A stretch of DNA of 9,956 bases from Xenorhabdus miraniensis (GTDB lineage Bacteria > Pseudomonadota > Gammaproteobacteria > Enterobacterales > Enterobacteriaceae): contig NZ_NITZ01000029.1 in assembly GCF_002632615.1 (NCBI RefSeq), positions 1 through 9,956 of the forward strand, given 5' to 3'. Shown here one piece after another: positions 1 through 7,153 of this stretch. The notes beneath the pieces are model-generated. The model ran no database searches. It was not told the origin of the DNA and saw only the letters and a list, made by a program, of their open reading frames with translations. Position numbers and translations under genes: made by a program. The first letter of the stretch is position 1, and the number at the start of each line of letters is the position of its first letter.

Positions 1-442
1 GGGTAAAAAACTGGGTAAAAAGAATTACCACACAAATAAATTACATTGTATATCAATAATATAAATAACATGTTTAAAGTTTGCAGGGGACGCCAATCTC
101 TCAACTAAACGCATTGAAGTTCCTCTTAAAAAATCACAAAAAACCTTAAATATCAGTTAATAAAATTAGGTTAAATCTAACTAAAATGAAATAACCACCA
201 TAACAAAGTAGATGGTAAATACCTCAAATTAAATTTCTTCCAAACGCGAAGTTTTAATGATTCAAGTATAATATTTATCATCAGATAACACATTATGCTA
301 ACTTTTTATCTATTTTTAGAATATACCAACAGAAATATACCTAATAAATAATAAATTGATGAAAGCCAATACCATTGATTTATATTTTTCGTTATAGTTA
401 AAAAAATTAGATATAATAATTTTTTAACTTGATAAATCCTAC
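1..442. other. AT-rich non-coding stretch upstream of the glycosyltransferase
   Basis: I see no convincing gene here. Two short open frames run in from the left edge on the + strand and stop at about 59 and 64; either could be the last residues of a gene outside the window, but neither is recognisable. The rest is AT-rich with stops in every frame. The first bases carry a small direct repeat, GGGTAAAAA twice. Confidence 0.6.
412..417 (+). promoter_or_regulatory. Possible -10 box for the glycosyltransferase gene
   Basis: A perfect TATAAT lies 25 bases before the ATG at 443. No good -35 hexamer sits 16 to 18 bases upstream, and such boxes arise by chance in DNA this AT-rich. If it is used, the 5' leader would be under 20 bases, and the ATG is not preceded by a clear Shine-Dalgarno sequence. 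This is a weak call. Confidence 0.25.
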
Positions 443-1396
443 ATGAAAATAGCAATATTACGACGAAATGGGCTTGGTGATCTTATCTGCACTCAGCCGT
501 TAATAAAATTTTTGCAGAAAAAATATCCAAATTCAGAGATCAGCTTATTTATTGATGCAGGAAATACTGAACTTGCTTATTATTTATGCCATGATATAAA
601 CATAAATATTATTCCAAAAGGGAATAAATATTTATCAACTTTAAAAACTGCATTAAAATTTCGTCGAGAGAGATTTGACATTGCAATATCGGCCAAACCA
701 ACTCCGATGAAACTGAATAATTTATTTTTATGGTTACTAGGTGCTAAAAATCGCTATGCTGTTATTGCTGATAAATACTGGCACTCTAAATTAATTAACT
801 ACCCGGTGAAACAAGAGCAATTAATTGGTTATCATCAATCATTGAAACTATTACGTATATTTTCACCTGATGAAAAAAAATTACCTTCTGATCTATTTCC
901 TTACATTACACTTAAAAATACTATTCAAGTTAGTGATCCTCGTTTTCCATTAATATTATTTTCTGTTTCTAATAACCGAAAAAGTAGTTTAATCAGTAAT
1001 GAGCGTCTTGCTTTAATTGCACATAAAATAAGTGTTCATTACCCAGAGGCAAGATTTATTATTTCTTCACTTAACAATGATGTTCTTTTAGCTGAGGATT
1101 TAAAATCACGTATAGGAGAAAGTAGTAAGATTGTCATATCTGATTCTCTAAGTTCATTCTTAACCTTATTGAATAATATGTCATTAATTATTGTTGGTGA
1201 TGGAGGTATCTGTCATTTATCAGCCGCGTTACAGAAAAATCTTGTTGCTCTTTATGGCGTGACAAAACCTGAAAACTGGGCTCCACTGGCATCTAATGAT
1301 AAATGTGTAACTTTATATGATCCAGAAAATGTCAATAGTATTAATTTAGATAAAATCTATTTTGCTATTTTTTCCTTGCTTGAAAGGCAAAAATAA
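443..1396 (+). CDS. Glycosyltransferase family 9 (heptosyltransferase-like) protein
   Basis: The 317-residue protein has the two-domain GT-B layout of family GT9, which includes WaaC, WaaF and WaaQ. These cytoplasmic enzymes add heptose or a related sugar to the lipopolysaccharide core. The N-terminus carries the glycine-rich RRNGLGDL segment, with Asp13 where the WaaC/WaaF catalytic Asp sits. The donor-binding signature is GDGGICHLSAAL around residues 252-263, followed by VALYGVTKPENWAPL. The length is slightly short of the usual 320-350. There is no signal peptide or membrane segment. It stands alone: no other waa or polysaccharide genes are visible, the DNA is very AT-rich, and no strong Shine-Dalgarno precedes the ATG. 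The family is secure; the exact sugar and acceptor are unknown. Confidence 0.85.
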   Translation: MKIAILRRNGLGDLICTQPLIKFLQKKYPNSEISLFIDAGNTELAYYLCHDININIIPKGNKYLSTLKTALKFRRERFDIAISAKPTPMKLNNLFLWLLGAKNRYAVIADKYWHSKLINYPVKQEQLIGYHQSLKLLRIFSPDEKKLPSDLFPYITLKNTIQVSDPRFPLILFSVSNNRKSSLISNERLALIAHKISVHYPEARFIISSLNNDVLLAEDLKSRIGESSKIVISDSLSSFLTLLNNMSLIIVGDGGICHLSAALQKNLVALYGVTKPENWAPLASNDKCVTLYDPENVNSINLDKIYFAIFSLLERQK

Positions 1397-1424
1397 GGCT
1401 ATTACATCAATTCTGTATAATAAC

Positions 1425-1448
1425 TTCTCCATCATTAATGATGGAGAA
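1425..1448. terminator. Perfect palindrome between convergent genes, possible bidirectional terminator
   Basis: A perfect 24-base inverted repeat (arms 1425-1436 and 1437-1448, core ATCATTAATGAT) lies 28 bases after the glycosyltransferase stop and just before the 3' end of the opposing P450 remnant. Outer bases also pair in part (ATTCT and TAAT to the left, ATTA and GAAT to the right). The position suggests a shared terminator. Neither side has a proper run of T directly after the stem, so function is uncertain. Confidence 0.45.
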
Positions 1449-1460
1449 AACATTAGAATT

Positions 1461-2448
1461 TTAATGGGCTAATTTAATTTTCCTTATATTCATTCTAATA
1501 AGTGATAAATTCAGGAACTGAGGCATTTGGAGAGTCCGCCACTGATAATGTGCAATAAAGAAATCAGGTACTGGTAAAGAAATAAGAAATTCAAAGACTG
1601 CTAATGCAATAGTTTTCCCCATATTTCTCCCGTACAACGATGGGAGCCATATCCAAATGGCAAAGTACCTTTTTCTGTTTTCAAAGGAATAACTATCAGT
1701 TTATCATTTAAATGGCTTCCTTGTTCTGTTTTAAATCTCCTAGTATTTTTTATTGGAGGTTCCTGATTCAGTATTTCATTCAAAATATCTTTTCCTTTAA
1801 CTTTTTTACTTTCTTGATATCGAATTAACATTTTCCCCAATAATCCCATTGTACCATCTGAAGTTTGAAAGAAAAACCTATTGTATTTGAAATCACAACA
1901 TGTTTATCTGAAATATTCTGAATCAGAAAACTTTCTGTTAATTAAGTCAACAAAATTCCTGATACATTTTCTACTTGAGCGTATAAATATTCTGATGCAA
2001 CAATTAACTCAATTATTTTTTGTTTATCTCCATTAGAGATAATACAATCAAAAAATTCACGAGATTTTATCACTAACGTCTCCCATTCACTATGATGAAT
2101 ACTTATAAAATATCCAATGACACATATAGGTAAAGCATAGTTAAATAATGTTAGTAATTCAGCAGAATTAATCTCTTTTTTCTTATACAGAATTTCTTCG
2201 ACTATCAAGGTCGTTTGATAAATTTCCCGCTCTGTAAAAAAATCCAGGGCCTGAATCACTGCCATCTTTAACTTATCATGCTGACTATCATCTCTCATAC
2301 GAACAAGTGATGCAAAAATTGCCCCTGCACAACTGGCTTCAATTTCCTTTGGTATTGGTGCTGACTTGGGCCGTACAGTAAATGATGGCTCAGATAAGAC
2401 AATCTTAACTTCATGCAGGGTTTTGAAATTAAAAGGGCATTGTTTCAT
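1461..2448 (-). pseudogene. Cytochrome P450, disrupted by stop and frameshifts
   Basis: Three consecutive pieces in different frames rebuild a bacterial cytochrome P450, a haem-thiolate monooxygenase. The N-terminal piece (2448 to 1942) has FTVRPKSAPIP and LVRMRDDSQHDKLK, the B/C-helix region of soluble P450s, and ends at a TAA at 1942-1944. The second (about 1905 to 1601) has an I-helix-like FFFQTSDGTMGLLG, then PPIKNTRRF and the haem loop FGYGSHRCTG with the cysteine codon at 1634-1636. The frame breaks again near 1626, and the third piece supplies the L-helix (GKTIALAVFEFL) and the C-terminus (YQWRTLQMPQF), stopping at 1461. The K-helix ExxR reads EILN, so its essential Arg is lost, and the usual Pro after the haem Cys is Thr. 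About 330 codons remain against roughly 400. The start at 2448 has GGAG six bases upstream; an ATG at 2454 abuts that GGAG and is less likely. Confidence 0.85.
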
Positions 2449-2590
2449 AGTCATCTCCAGAAATTAACTTGGATTATTCTGGTGGTTACTTCATAATTTC
2501 ACTTCGTTATTGAGCGAAGTATGTTTGTAAAAAGATTTATACTCTCTCTCAATTTAATTACCGGAAATATTATTTCTTTAGAATCAATAA

Positions 2591-2749
2591 ATGCTAAAAC
2601 ATTACACTAATAAGTTTGAATTAAAAATTGGAAGCAAAGCATATAATTTAGATAAAAACCAAAAAACATGGTATTTTTATTCCCGGTTTGATCGACCTAA
2701 AAATAATCCTACAACTTATTTAGATCCTATCCTTGAAGTGCCCCCCTAA
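2591..2749 (+). CDS. Short unassigned ORF (52 aa), perhaps a truncated gene
   Basis: An ATG at 2591 opens 52 codons (MLKHYTNKFELKIGSKAYNL and onward, ending DPILEVPP). I recognise no family. It has many charged and aromatic residues, no membrane segment, and no clear Shine-Dalgarno. The last codons and the stop fall inside the 44-bp palindrome at 2736-2779. The likeliest reading is a gene 5' fragment whose end was replaced by an inserted element; a chance ORF is also possible. Confidence 0.25.
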   Translation: MLKHYTNKFELKIGSKAYNLDKNQKTWYFYSRFDRPKNNPTTYLDPILEVPP

Positions 2750-2779
2750 TGTTGGTTAACCAACTTTAAGGGAGCACTT
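2736..2779. repeat. 44-bp near-perfect palindrome, likely fused IS ends or a tiny MITE
   Basis: The left half (2736-2757, starting AAGTGC and ending GTTGGTT) and the reverse complement of the right half (2758-2779) agree at 19 of 22 positions with no spacer. The C-rich outer end followed by TAA.GTTGG resembles terminal inverted repeats of IS3-family elements as I remember them. The outer tips face outward, so this would be an element reduced to its two ends, not a circle junction. No T-run follows on either strand, which argues against a terminator. The element family is inferred. Confidence 0.55.
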
Positions 2780-2929
2780 TATCCCAGTAGGCTCTTATTC
2801 AATAGGCAGAAGGTACTCTTTATTTCTACATCTTCACCTTCTTTCAATTTTAATTCCAGCACCGACAAATTAATCACATACAATAAAAAATTACAAAATG
2901 AAATCATTTAAAAATGAAACAGTTAGATC

Positions 2930-2956
2930 AATTGAAATTATTTAATAATTTCAATT
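2930..2956. repeat. 27-base AT-rich perfect inverted repeat
   Basis: Arms of 13 bases (2930-2942 AATTGAAATTATT and 2944-2956) are exact reverse complements around a single central T. The stem has almost no G or C, so it is a poor terminator. It could be a protein-binding site or part of a decayed element. Confidence 0.5.
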
Positions 2957-3111
2957 AATTCCAAATAAAAGAAATTTATCTTGAAGAAAGAGATAATTTG
3001 GCAACATAATCTCTTTTTAAAGAGATCATCTTTCCTTTGGAAAATGAGCTTTTGAGGATAAGGTAATTTTACCTGAGTGTATGTCTTAAACATCAGATAG
3101 TGGCATCTGGT

Positions 3112-3483
3112 ATGAGTCAAACGTTAACTTCTCAATCTGAATTACAGGATAATCCCTGCATAAGCTGTGGGGCTTGTTGTGCTTATTTTCGTGTTTCATT
3201 TTACTGGGCGGAAGCCGAAGATGGTGGCGGTACTGTTCCCGTCTCTATGACAGAAAAACTAAATAATTTCATGCGATGTATGAAAGGTACAAATGAGCCT
3301 CAACCCCGATGCGTTAATTTATGCGGTGAAATTGGTCAATCAGTTTCTTGTGCTATTTATGATAAAAGACCGTCCCCTTGTAGCGAATTCCCCCAAGCCT
3401 GGGAAACTGGCGATTATAATGAAAGCTGTGATCGTGCCAGAGCCGCTTATGGCCTTCCTCCTCTGCCAAAACCCCAAATATAG
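3112..3483 (+). CDS. ykgJ: YkgJ-family cysteine-cluster protein
   Basis: The 123-residue protein belongs to the YkgJ family, predicted to bind a zinc ion or iron-sulfur cluster through conserved cysteines; its cellular role is not established. The signature is complete: CISCGACC (Cys16, 19, 22, 23), SFYWAE just after it, Cys56, RCVNLC (Cys67, 71), then SCAIYDKRPSPCSEFP (Cys80, 90) and CDRAR (Cys106). It has no signal peptide or membrane segment. I prefer the ATG at 3112; a GTG four codons earlier (3100) is also in frame, and neither has a strong Shine-Dalgarno. It lies about 240 bases upstream of, and in the same direction as, the mtnK operon, but that gap is wide enough for a separate promoter. 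Confidence 0.85.
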   Translation: MSQTLTSQSELQDNPCISCGACCAYFRVSFYWAEAEDGGGTVPVSMTEKLNNFMRCMKGTNEPQPRCVNLCGEIGQSVSCAIYDKRPSPCSEFPQAWETGDYNESCDRARAAYGLPPLPKPQI

Positions 3484-3725
3484 CGGGTATTTCATCATCG
3501 ATTAGATGGATAAAGGAAAAATGAATCAGGATCAGTAATGGCACAAATTCTTTTCTTCACAGAGCCTTTTTTCATATTGTATTCAATGGAATATTCGTTA
3601 ATTCCATCACAGACGCCTTACTTTTGCATATCTATAGTTAACAATTGTAAAAATCATTACAGCAAAATGAATTATCGCTGTGCAGTTTATGAACATTCCT
3701 TCATGAAATTATCAGGATGGAAAAG
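3484..3725 (+). promoter_or_regulatory. Leader and probable control region of the mtnK operon
   Basis: The 242-base gap holds several possible control elements. A well-placed AAAGGA precedes a five-codon ORF, MNQDQ (3521-3538), whose TAA overlaps the next ATG. A hairpin with 7-bp arms lies at 3586-3607 (ATGGAAT and ATTCCAT). AGACGCCT at 3611-3618 matches the MetJ half-site AGACGTCT at 7 of 8 bases. TATAGT at 3633-3638 could be a -10 box but has no matching -35. None is proven. The 89-codon frame from 3538 mostly shadows the mtnK start and I do not call it. Confidence 0.3.
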
Positions 3726-4991
3726 ATGTCTGCTCATATTCCTACAGGGTATACCCCACAAACTTGTGGATCTTTACCACACTATCTTTCTCAAAATTTA
3801 CCAATAACACTTTCACTGGGTGGTTCCCCTGAAACTTGGCAAATACAGGAAGTCGGTGATGGTAATCTCAACTTAGTGTTCATTGTCTCCGGAAAAGAAA
3901 AAACGATTGTGGTGAAGCAAGCCTTGCCTTATGTAAGAGCTGCTGGTGAATCATGGCAACTTTCTCTTGTTCGCTCGCATTTTGAATATCATACCTTGAT
4001 TGAAGAAAATAAAGTTGCCCCAAAATACGTTCCTGATGTCTATTTTTATGATGAGGAAATGTCTCTCTTTGCCATGGAGTATTTGTCTCAGCATATCATC
4101 CTACGCAAGCAGCTCATTGCTGGAATAAAAATTCCCCACCTTGCGGAAGATATAGGGATTTTTCTGGCCAAGACGTTATTTCATACATCCGATATTGGAA
4201 TGGTTAGCAAAGAGAAAAAAGATCTGGTCGCTCGTTTCGCTAATAATCATGAACTTTGCAAAATTACCGAAGACCTGATCTTCACAGAACCCTATTTTAA
4301 TGCGGAACGAAATAATTGGACTACCCCCCAACTTGACGATGAAATTTATTCTCTTTGGCAAGATCGAGCACTCGTTCAAACAGCCATGCAGTATAAGTAT
4401 CAGTTCATGACACAAGCACAAGCCTTGCTGCATGGCGATCTCCATTCCGGCTCCATTATGGTGACACAAAACTCCACAAAGATGATTGATCCTGAGTTCA
4501 GTTTCGTGGGGCCGATGGCATTTGATATCGGAAATTACATCGGTAATTTACTGATTGCTTATTTTGCCCAACCTGCCCTACGAGAAAATAATGCACAATG
4601 CACCGATTACCAAACATGGCTTTTGGACCAAATAGAGGCAACATGGGCTGTATTTAAACACCATTTCTGTCAATTATGGAATGAGAAAAGCTCAGGAGAT
4701 GCCTATCCTACCTGTCTTTATCAACAAGGTGCGTTCGACACATCGTTCTTGAAAACAGCGCAAGATGACTTTTTATCCACTTTATTTAAAGATACTCTCG
4801 CCTATGCGGGACTAGAAATTAATCGCCGCATTATTGGCTTTGCTGGTGTTGCCGATTTCAAACAAATTGAAGATCAAAACCAGCGTGCTATTTGTGAAAA
4901 AAGTGCACTGAAATTAGCTCGAGAGATAATTGTAAATCGGGAAAATTATCACAATTTTTCTCTAATGAAACGCTATATAGCACAATGTTAA
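3726..4991 (+). CDS. mtnK: 5-methylthioribose kinase
   Basis: MtnK phosphorylates 5-methylthioribose at C1 with ATP; family members in DHAP-shunt operons also accept 5-deoxyribose. It is cytoplasmic. The 421-residue protein shows the choline/aminoglycoside-kinase-like fold signatures: the glycine loop EVGDGNLNLVF (42-52), Lys64 in VVKQALPYVR, GESW, the LFHTSD and ITEDL.F segments typical of MtnK, the catalytic LLHGDLHSGS with Asp238, and the metal-binding DPEF (Asp255, Glu257) followed by FDIGNYIGNLL. The length is near the usual 400 or so. I chose the ATG at 3726 because AGGA ends eight bases before it; an in-frame ATG at 3717 overlaps that AGGA. The stop is nine bases from the mtnA start and overlaps the mtnA ribosome-binding site, suggesting coupled translation. 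Confidence 0.95.
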   Translation: MSAHIPTGYTPQTCGSLPHYLSQNLPITLSLGGSPETWQIQEVGDGNLNLVFIVSGKEKTIVVKQALPYVRAAGESWQLSLVRSHFEYHTLIEENKVAPKYVPDVYFYDEEMSLFAMEYLSQHIILRKQLIAGIKIPHLAEDIGIFLAKTLFHTSDIGMVSKEKKDLVARFANNHELCKITEDLIFTEPYFNAERNNWTTPQLDDEIYSLWQDRALVQTAMQYKYQFMTQAQALLHGDLHSGSIMVTQNSTKMIDPEFSFVGPMAFDIGNYIGNLLIAYFAQPALRENNAQCTDYQTWLLDQIEATWAVFKHHFCQLWNEKSSGDAYPTCLYQQGAFDTSFLKTAQDDFLSTLFKDTLAYAGLEINRRIIGFAGVADFKQIEDQNQRAICEKSALKLAREIIVNRENYHNFSLMKRYIAQC

Positions 4992-5000
4992 GAGGCTGAT

Positions 5001-6104
5001 ATGAAAATTAATGGCATTCATTATCGTTCCGTTTGGCTTGCTGACGATGGTTATACCGTCGAAATTTTCGATCAGACTCAGCTTCCTTTTCAAATGCAGA
5101 TTATTCAACTACACACCATGCAGGATGCCGCAATAGCTATTAAAGAAATGTGGGTACGAGGAGCACCATTGATTGGTGCCGTTGCCGCATATGGCATGGC
5201 TTTGGCGATGCGTCAGGAAAGTAGCGATGAAAAGTTGCAGCAGGCTTACGATATTTTGGTTAAAACCCGCCCCACCGCAATCAACTTAAAATGGGCGTTG
5301 GAGAGATCATATCGAATATTGAAGAATACCGAACACGCATTACGTGTCGAAACCGCTTACCGTATCGCTGATGAAATTGCAGATGAAGATGTAGAACTAT
5401 GCCGTAAAATTGGTGAACACGGCCTAAAAATAATTCAGAGTATCGCAGAAACTAAACCCGTCGGCGCAGCGGTCAATATTCTGACGCACTGTAATGCCGG
5501 ATGGCTTGCCACGGTTGATTGGGGAACTGCACTGGCTCCCATTTATATGGCGCATGATGCAGGAATTAAAGTACATGTCTGGGTTGATGAAACGCGCCCA
5601 CGTAATCAGGGAGGGTTAACCGCTTTCGAATTGGGTTCACATGGTGTTCCACATACTTTGATAGCTGATAATGTAGGCGGGCATCTGATGCAGCACGGTA
5701 AGGTCGATCTCTGTATTGTCGGCACAGACCGAACAACTGCCCGAGGCGATGTATGCAATAAAATCGGCACTTACCTCAAAGCCTTGGCGGCCAAAACCAA
5801 TCAAATCCCTTTTTATGTTGCCTTACCATCACCAACTCTGGATGTTACGGTCTGGGATGGTGTAAAAGAAATTCCCATTGAACAGCGTTCGGGTGAAGAA
5901 CAATCCCATGTATACGGCATCACACCAGAAGGTACGCGAAGTTGGGTCAATACTACCCCGCAAGGAACATTCTGTGAAAATTATGCCTTTGATGTCACAC
6001 CAGCTGAATTTATCACTGGGTTGATTACAGAGCGTGGAATTTGCGCTGCTAGCGAGGAAGGGTTGAGGGCGCTCTTCCCTGATTTGTACAGACAACAGCC
6101 ATAA
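5001..6104 (+). CDS. mtnA: S-methyl-5-thioribose-1-phosphate isomerase
   Basis: MtnA converts the aldose 5-methylthioribose-1-phosphate to the ketose methylthioribulose-1-phosphate, and the 5-deoxyribose analogue in the same way. The 367-residue length is typical. Family marks are WVRGAPLIG (Arg53-Gly54-Ala55), the catalytic cysteine in ILTHCNAG (Cys164), the DETRPRNQG loop, and the catalytic aspartate in VGTDR (Asp243), followed by [10 protein letters not shown]. These separate it from eIF2B subunits and ribose-1,5-bisphosphate isomerase, which share the fold. AAGAGG lies five bases before the ATG. It is the middle gene of a compact operon with mtnK and the aldolase, which supplies its substrate and consumes its product. 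Confidence 0.96.
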   Translation: MKINGIHYRSVWLADDGYTVEIFDQTQLPFQMQIIQLHTMQDAAIAIKEMWVRGAPLIGAVAAYGMALAMRQESSDEKLQQAYDILVKTRPTAINLKWALERSYRILKNTEHALRVETAYRIADEIADEDVELCRKIGEHGLKIIQSIAETKPVGAAVNILTHCNAGWLATVDWGTALAPIYMAHDAGIKVHVWVDETRPRNQGGLTAFELGSHGVPHTLIADNVGGHLMQHGKVDLCIVGTDRTTARGDVCNKIGTYLKALAAKTNQIPFYVALPSPTLDVTVWDGVKEIPIEQRSGEEQSHVYGITPEGTRSWVNTTPQGTFCENYAFDVTPAEFITGLITERGICAASEEGLRALFPDLYRQQP

Positions 6105-6126
6105 GTTGTCATTTAAGGTGAACATG

Positions 6127-6771
6127 ATGAACAGAGAACAAATCGCTCAAGAGATCATCGAAACATGTCTCAGAATGAATGCGATTGGGTTAAACCAAGG
6201 AACATCGGGTAATATCAGTGCTCGTTATCAAAGCGGTTTTTTAATTACTCCCAGTGGAATACCCTACGAAAAGCTAACACCCGAGCAAATTGTGTATATC
6301 AGTCATGAGGGAGAATATGAAGCCGATAAAGTGCCTTCAAGCGAGTGGCATTTTCACCTTTCCTGCTATCAGGCTCGTCCCGAGCTTAATGCCGTTGTAC
6401 ATAACCATGCCGTTAACTCAACGGCAGTTTCCATCCTCAATCATACAATTCCTGCTATTCACTACATGGTTGCTGTCACAGGAACCGATCGTGTTCCCTG
6501 TATTCCCTATGCCACTTTTGGAACAAAAGCACTGTCCGACAATGTAAGAGAAGGAATCAAAGACAGTAAGGCATTATTAATGCAGCATCACGGCTTGATT
6601 GTGATGGAAGTGAATCTGGAAAAAGCATTATGGCTGGCAAATGAGATTGAAATTCTGGCACAACTGTATTTAAAAGTGCTTCCCGTTATGGAGAACGTTC
6701 CGGTACTTTCTCCGGCTGAAATGCAACGCGTACTGGAAAAGTTCAAGAATTATGGATTAAAAACACAATAG
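6127..6771 (+). CDS. ald2: Class II (FucA-like) aldolase of the DHAP shunt
   Basis: This 214-residue zinc-dependent aldolase resembles E. coli L-fuculose-1-phosphate aldolase (FucA, 215 aa) along its whole length. With the start at 6127 the key residues fall at FucA positions: Glu73 in PSSEWHFH, zinc ligands His92 and His94 in VVHNHAVN, and His155 in LLMQHHGL. The N-terminal LNQGTSGNIS and ITPSGIPYEKL form the phosphate-binding part. Sequence alone would suggest FucA, but no fucose genes are near. Directly behind mtnK and mtnA it most likely splits methylthioribulose-1-phosphate or 5-deoxyribulose-1-phosphate into dihydroxyacetone phosphate plus (methylthio)acetaldehyde or acetaldehyde. AAGG lies eight bases before the ATG at 6127; the ATG at 6124 is the alternative. 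It is the last gene of the operon, and I see no clear terminator in the 178 bases after it. Confidence 0.9.
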   Translation: MNREQIAQEIIETCLRMNAIGLNQGTSGNISARYQSGFLITPSGIPYEKLTPEQIVYISHEGEYEADKVPSSEWHFHLSCYQARPELNAVVHNHAVNSTAVSILNHTIPAIHYMVAVTGTDRVPCIPYATFGTKALSDNVREGIKDSKALLMQHHGLIVMEVNLEKALWLANEIEILAQLYLKVLPVMENVPVLSPAEMQRVLEKFKNYGLKTQ

Positions 6772-6949
6772 CCGAAAGGTTAGGTACATCTCCAGCCAAA
6801 AAAATCCGCTGTTTGATAATTGTATAGGATACATAAAAACCACAACCATAATTTCCAAAGGAATAGAAAAGAGAACTGATTGATTAAAAATATTAGGGGA
6901 TAGAGGGATTAAATAAGAATCTAATAGGAATTAATAGCTTGAAATGAAG

Positions 6950-7025
6950 TGGTGGGCGATACCAGATTCGAACTGATGACCCCCTCCTTGTAAGGGAGAT
7001 GCTCTACCAACTGAGCTAATCGCCC
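6950..7025 (-). tRNA. tRNA-Val (TAC), fourth Val copy and last of the cluster
   Basis: The 76-base gene reads GGGCGATTAGCTCAG at the 5' end, has anticodon TAC in CCCTTACAAGG, a T-loop TTCGAAT, and an encoded CCA at 6952-6950. It is identical to the other three Val copies here. It is the last gene of the tRNA transcript; I see no obvious terminator downstream, between it and the convergent aldolase gene. ATGAAG (6944-6949) and CTTCAT (7027-7032) flank it and could lengthen the acceptor stem. Confidence 0.97.
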
Positions 7026-7047
7026 ACTTCATACGTTCATACCTAAA

Positions 7048-7123
7048 TGGTGGGTCGTGCAGGATTCGAACCTGCGACCAATTGATTAAAAGTCAACTGC
7101 TCTACCGACTGAGCTAACGACCC
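7048..7123 (-). tRNA. tRNA-Lys (TTT), third Lys copy
   Basis: The gene begins GGGTCGTTAGCTCAG, has anticodon TTT within GACTTTTAATC, a GTTCGAATCC T-arm, and encodes CCA. It is identical to the two other Lys copies. Flanks TACCTAA (7040-7046) and TTAGGTA (7126-7132) are complementary across the gene. Confidence 0.97.
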
Positions 7124-7153
7124 GATTAGGTAATTCTGATTTTGATATCTAAA

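Larger units (their letters stand above)
2449..3111. other. Gene-poor, repeat-rich AT-rich region
   Basis: No confident gene lies here. It contains the upstream region of the P450 remnant, including a 6-bp-stem hairpin at 2501-2520 (ACTTCG and CGAAGT), a 52-codon unassigned ORF, a 44-bp palindrome, a 27-base AT-only-core palindrome and, near the right end, an 18-base inverted repeat at 3009-3026 (ATCTCTTT / AAAGAGAT). A further AAAGAGAT copy about 20 bases upstream could form an alternative hairpin ahead of the ykgJ-like gene. A GGTAA/TTACC repeat lies at 3062-3073. The overall look is decayed DNA. Confidence 0.6.

Noticed and set aside
2779..2907. 42-codon ORF on the - strand beginning MISFCNFLLYVINLSVLELK, ending at the 44-bp palindrome
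   Set aside because: It has no Shine-Dalgarno and no recognisable family, and it lies in AT-rich DNA full of short frames. It could be a decayed remnant but cannot be supported as a gene.
2938..3120. 60-codon ORF on the - strand over the AT-rich repeats
   Set aside because: It overlaps the start of the ykgJ-like gene, begins within it, and is mostly Lys, Phe and Ile as expected of random AT-rich sequence.
3538..3807. 89-codon ORF on the + strand after the MNQDQ mini-ORF
   Set aside because: Its second half is the shifted frame of the mtnK start, and the first half is low-complexity hydrophobic sequence with no family resemblance.
6127..6771. Calling the aldolase fucA
   Set aside because: The sequence is FucA-like, but no fucose catabolic genes are nearby and the operon partners point to 5-deoxypentose-phosphate substrates.
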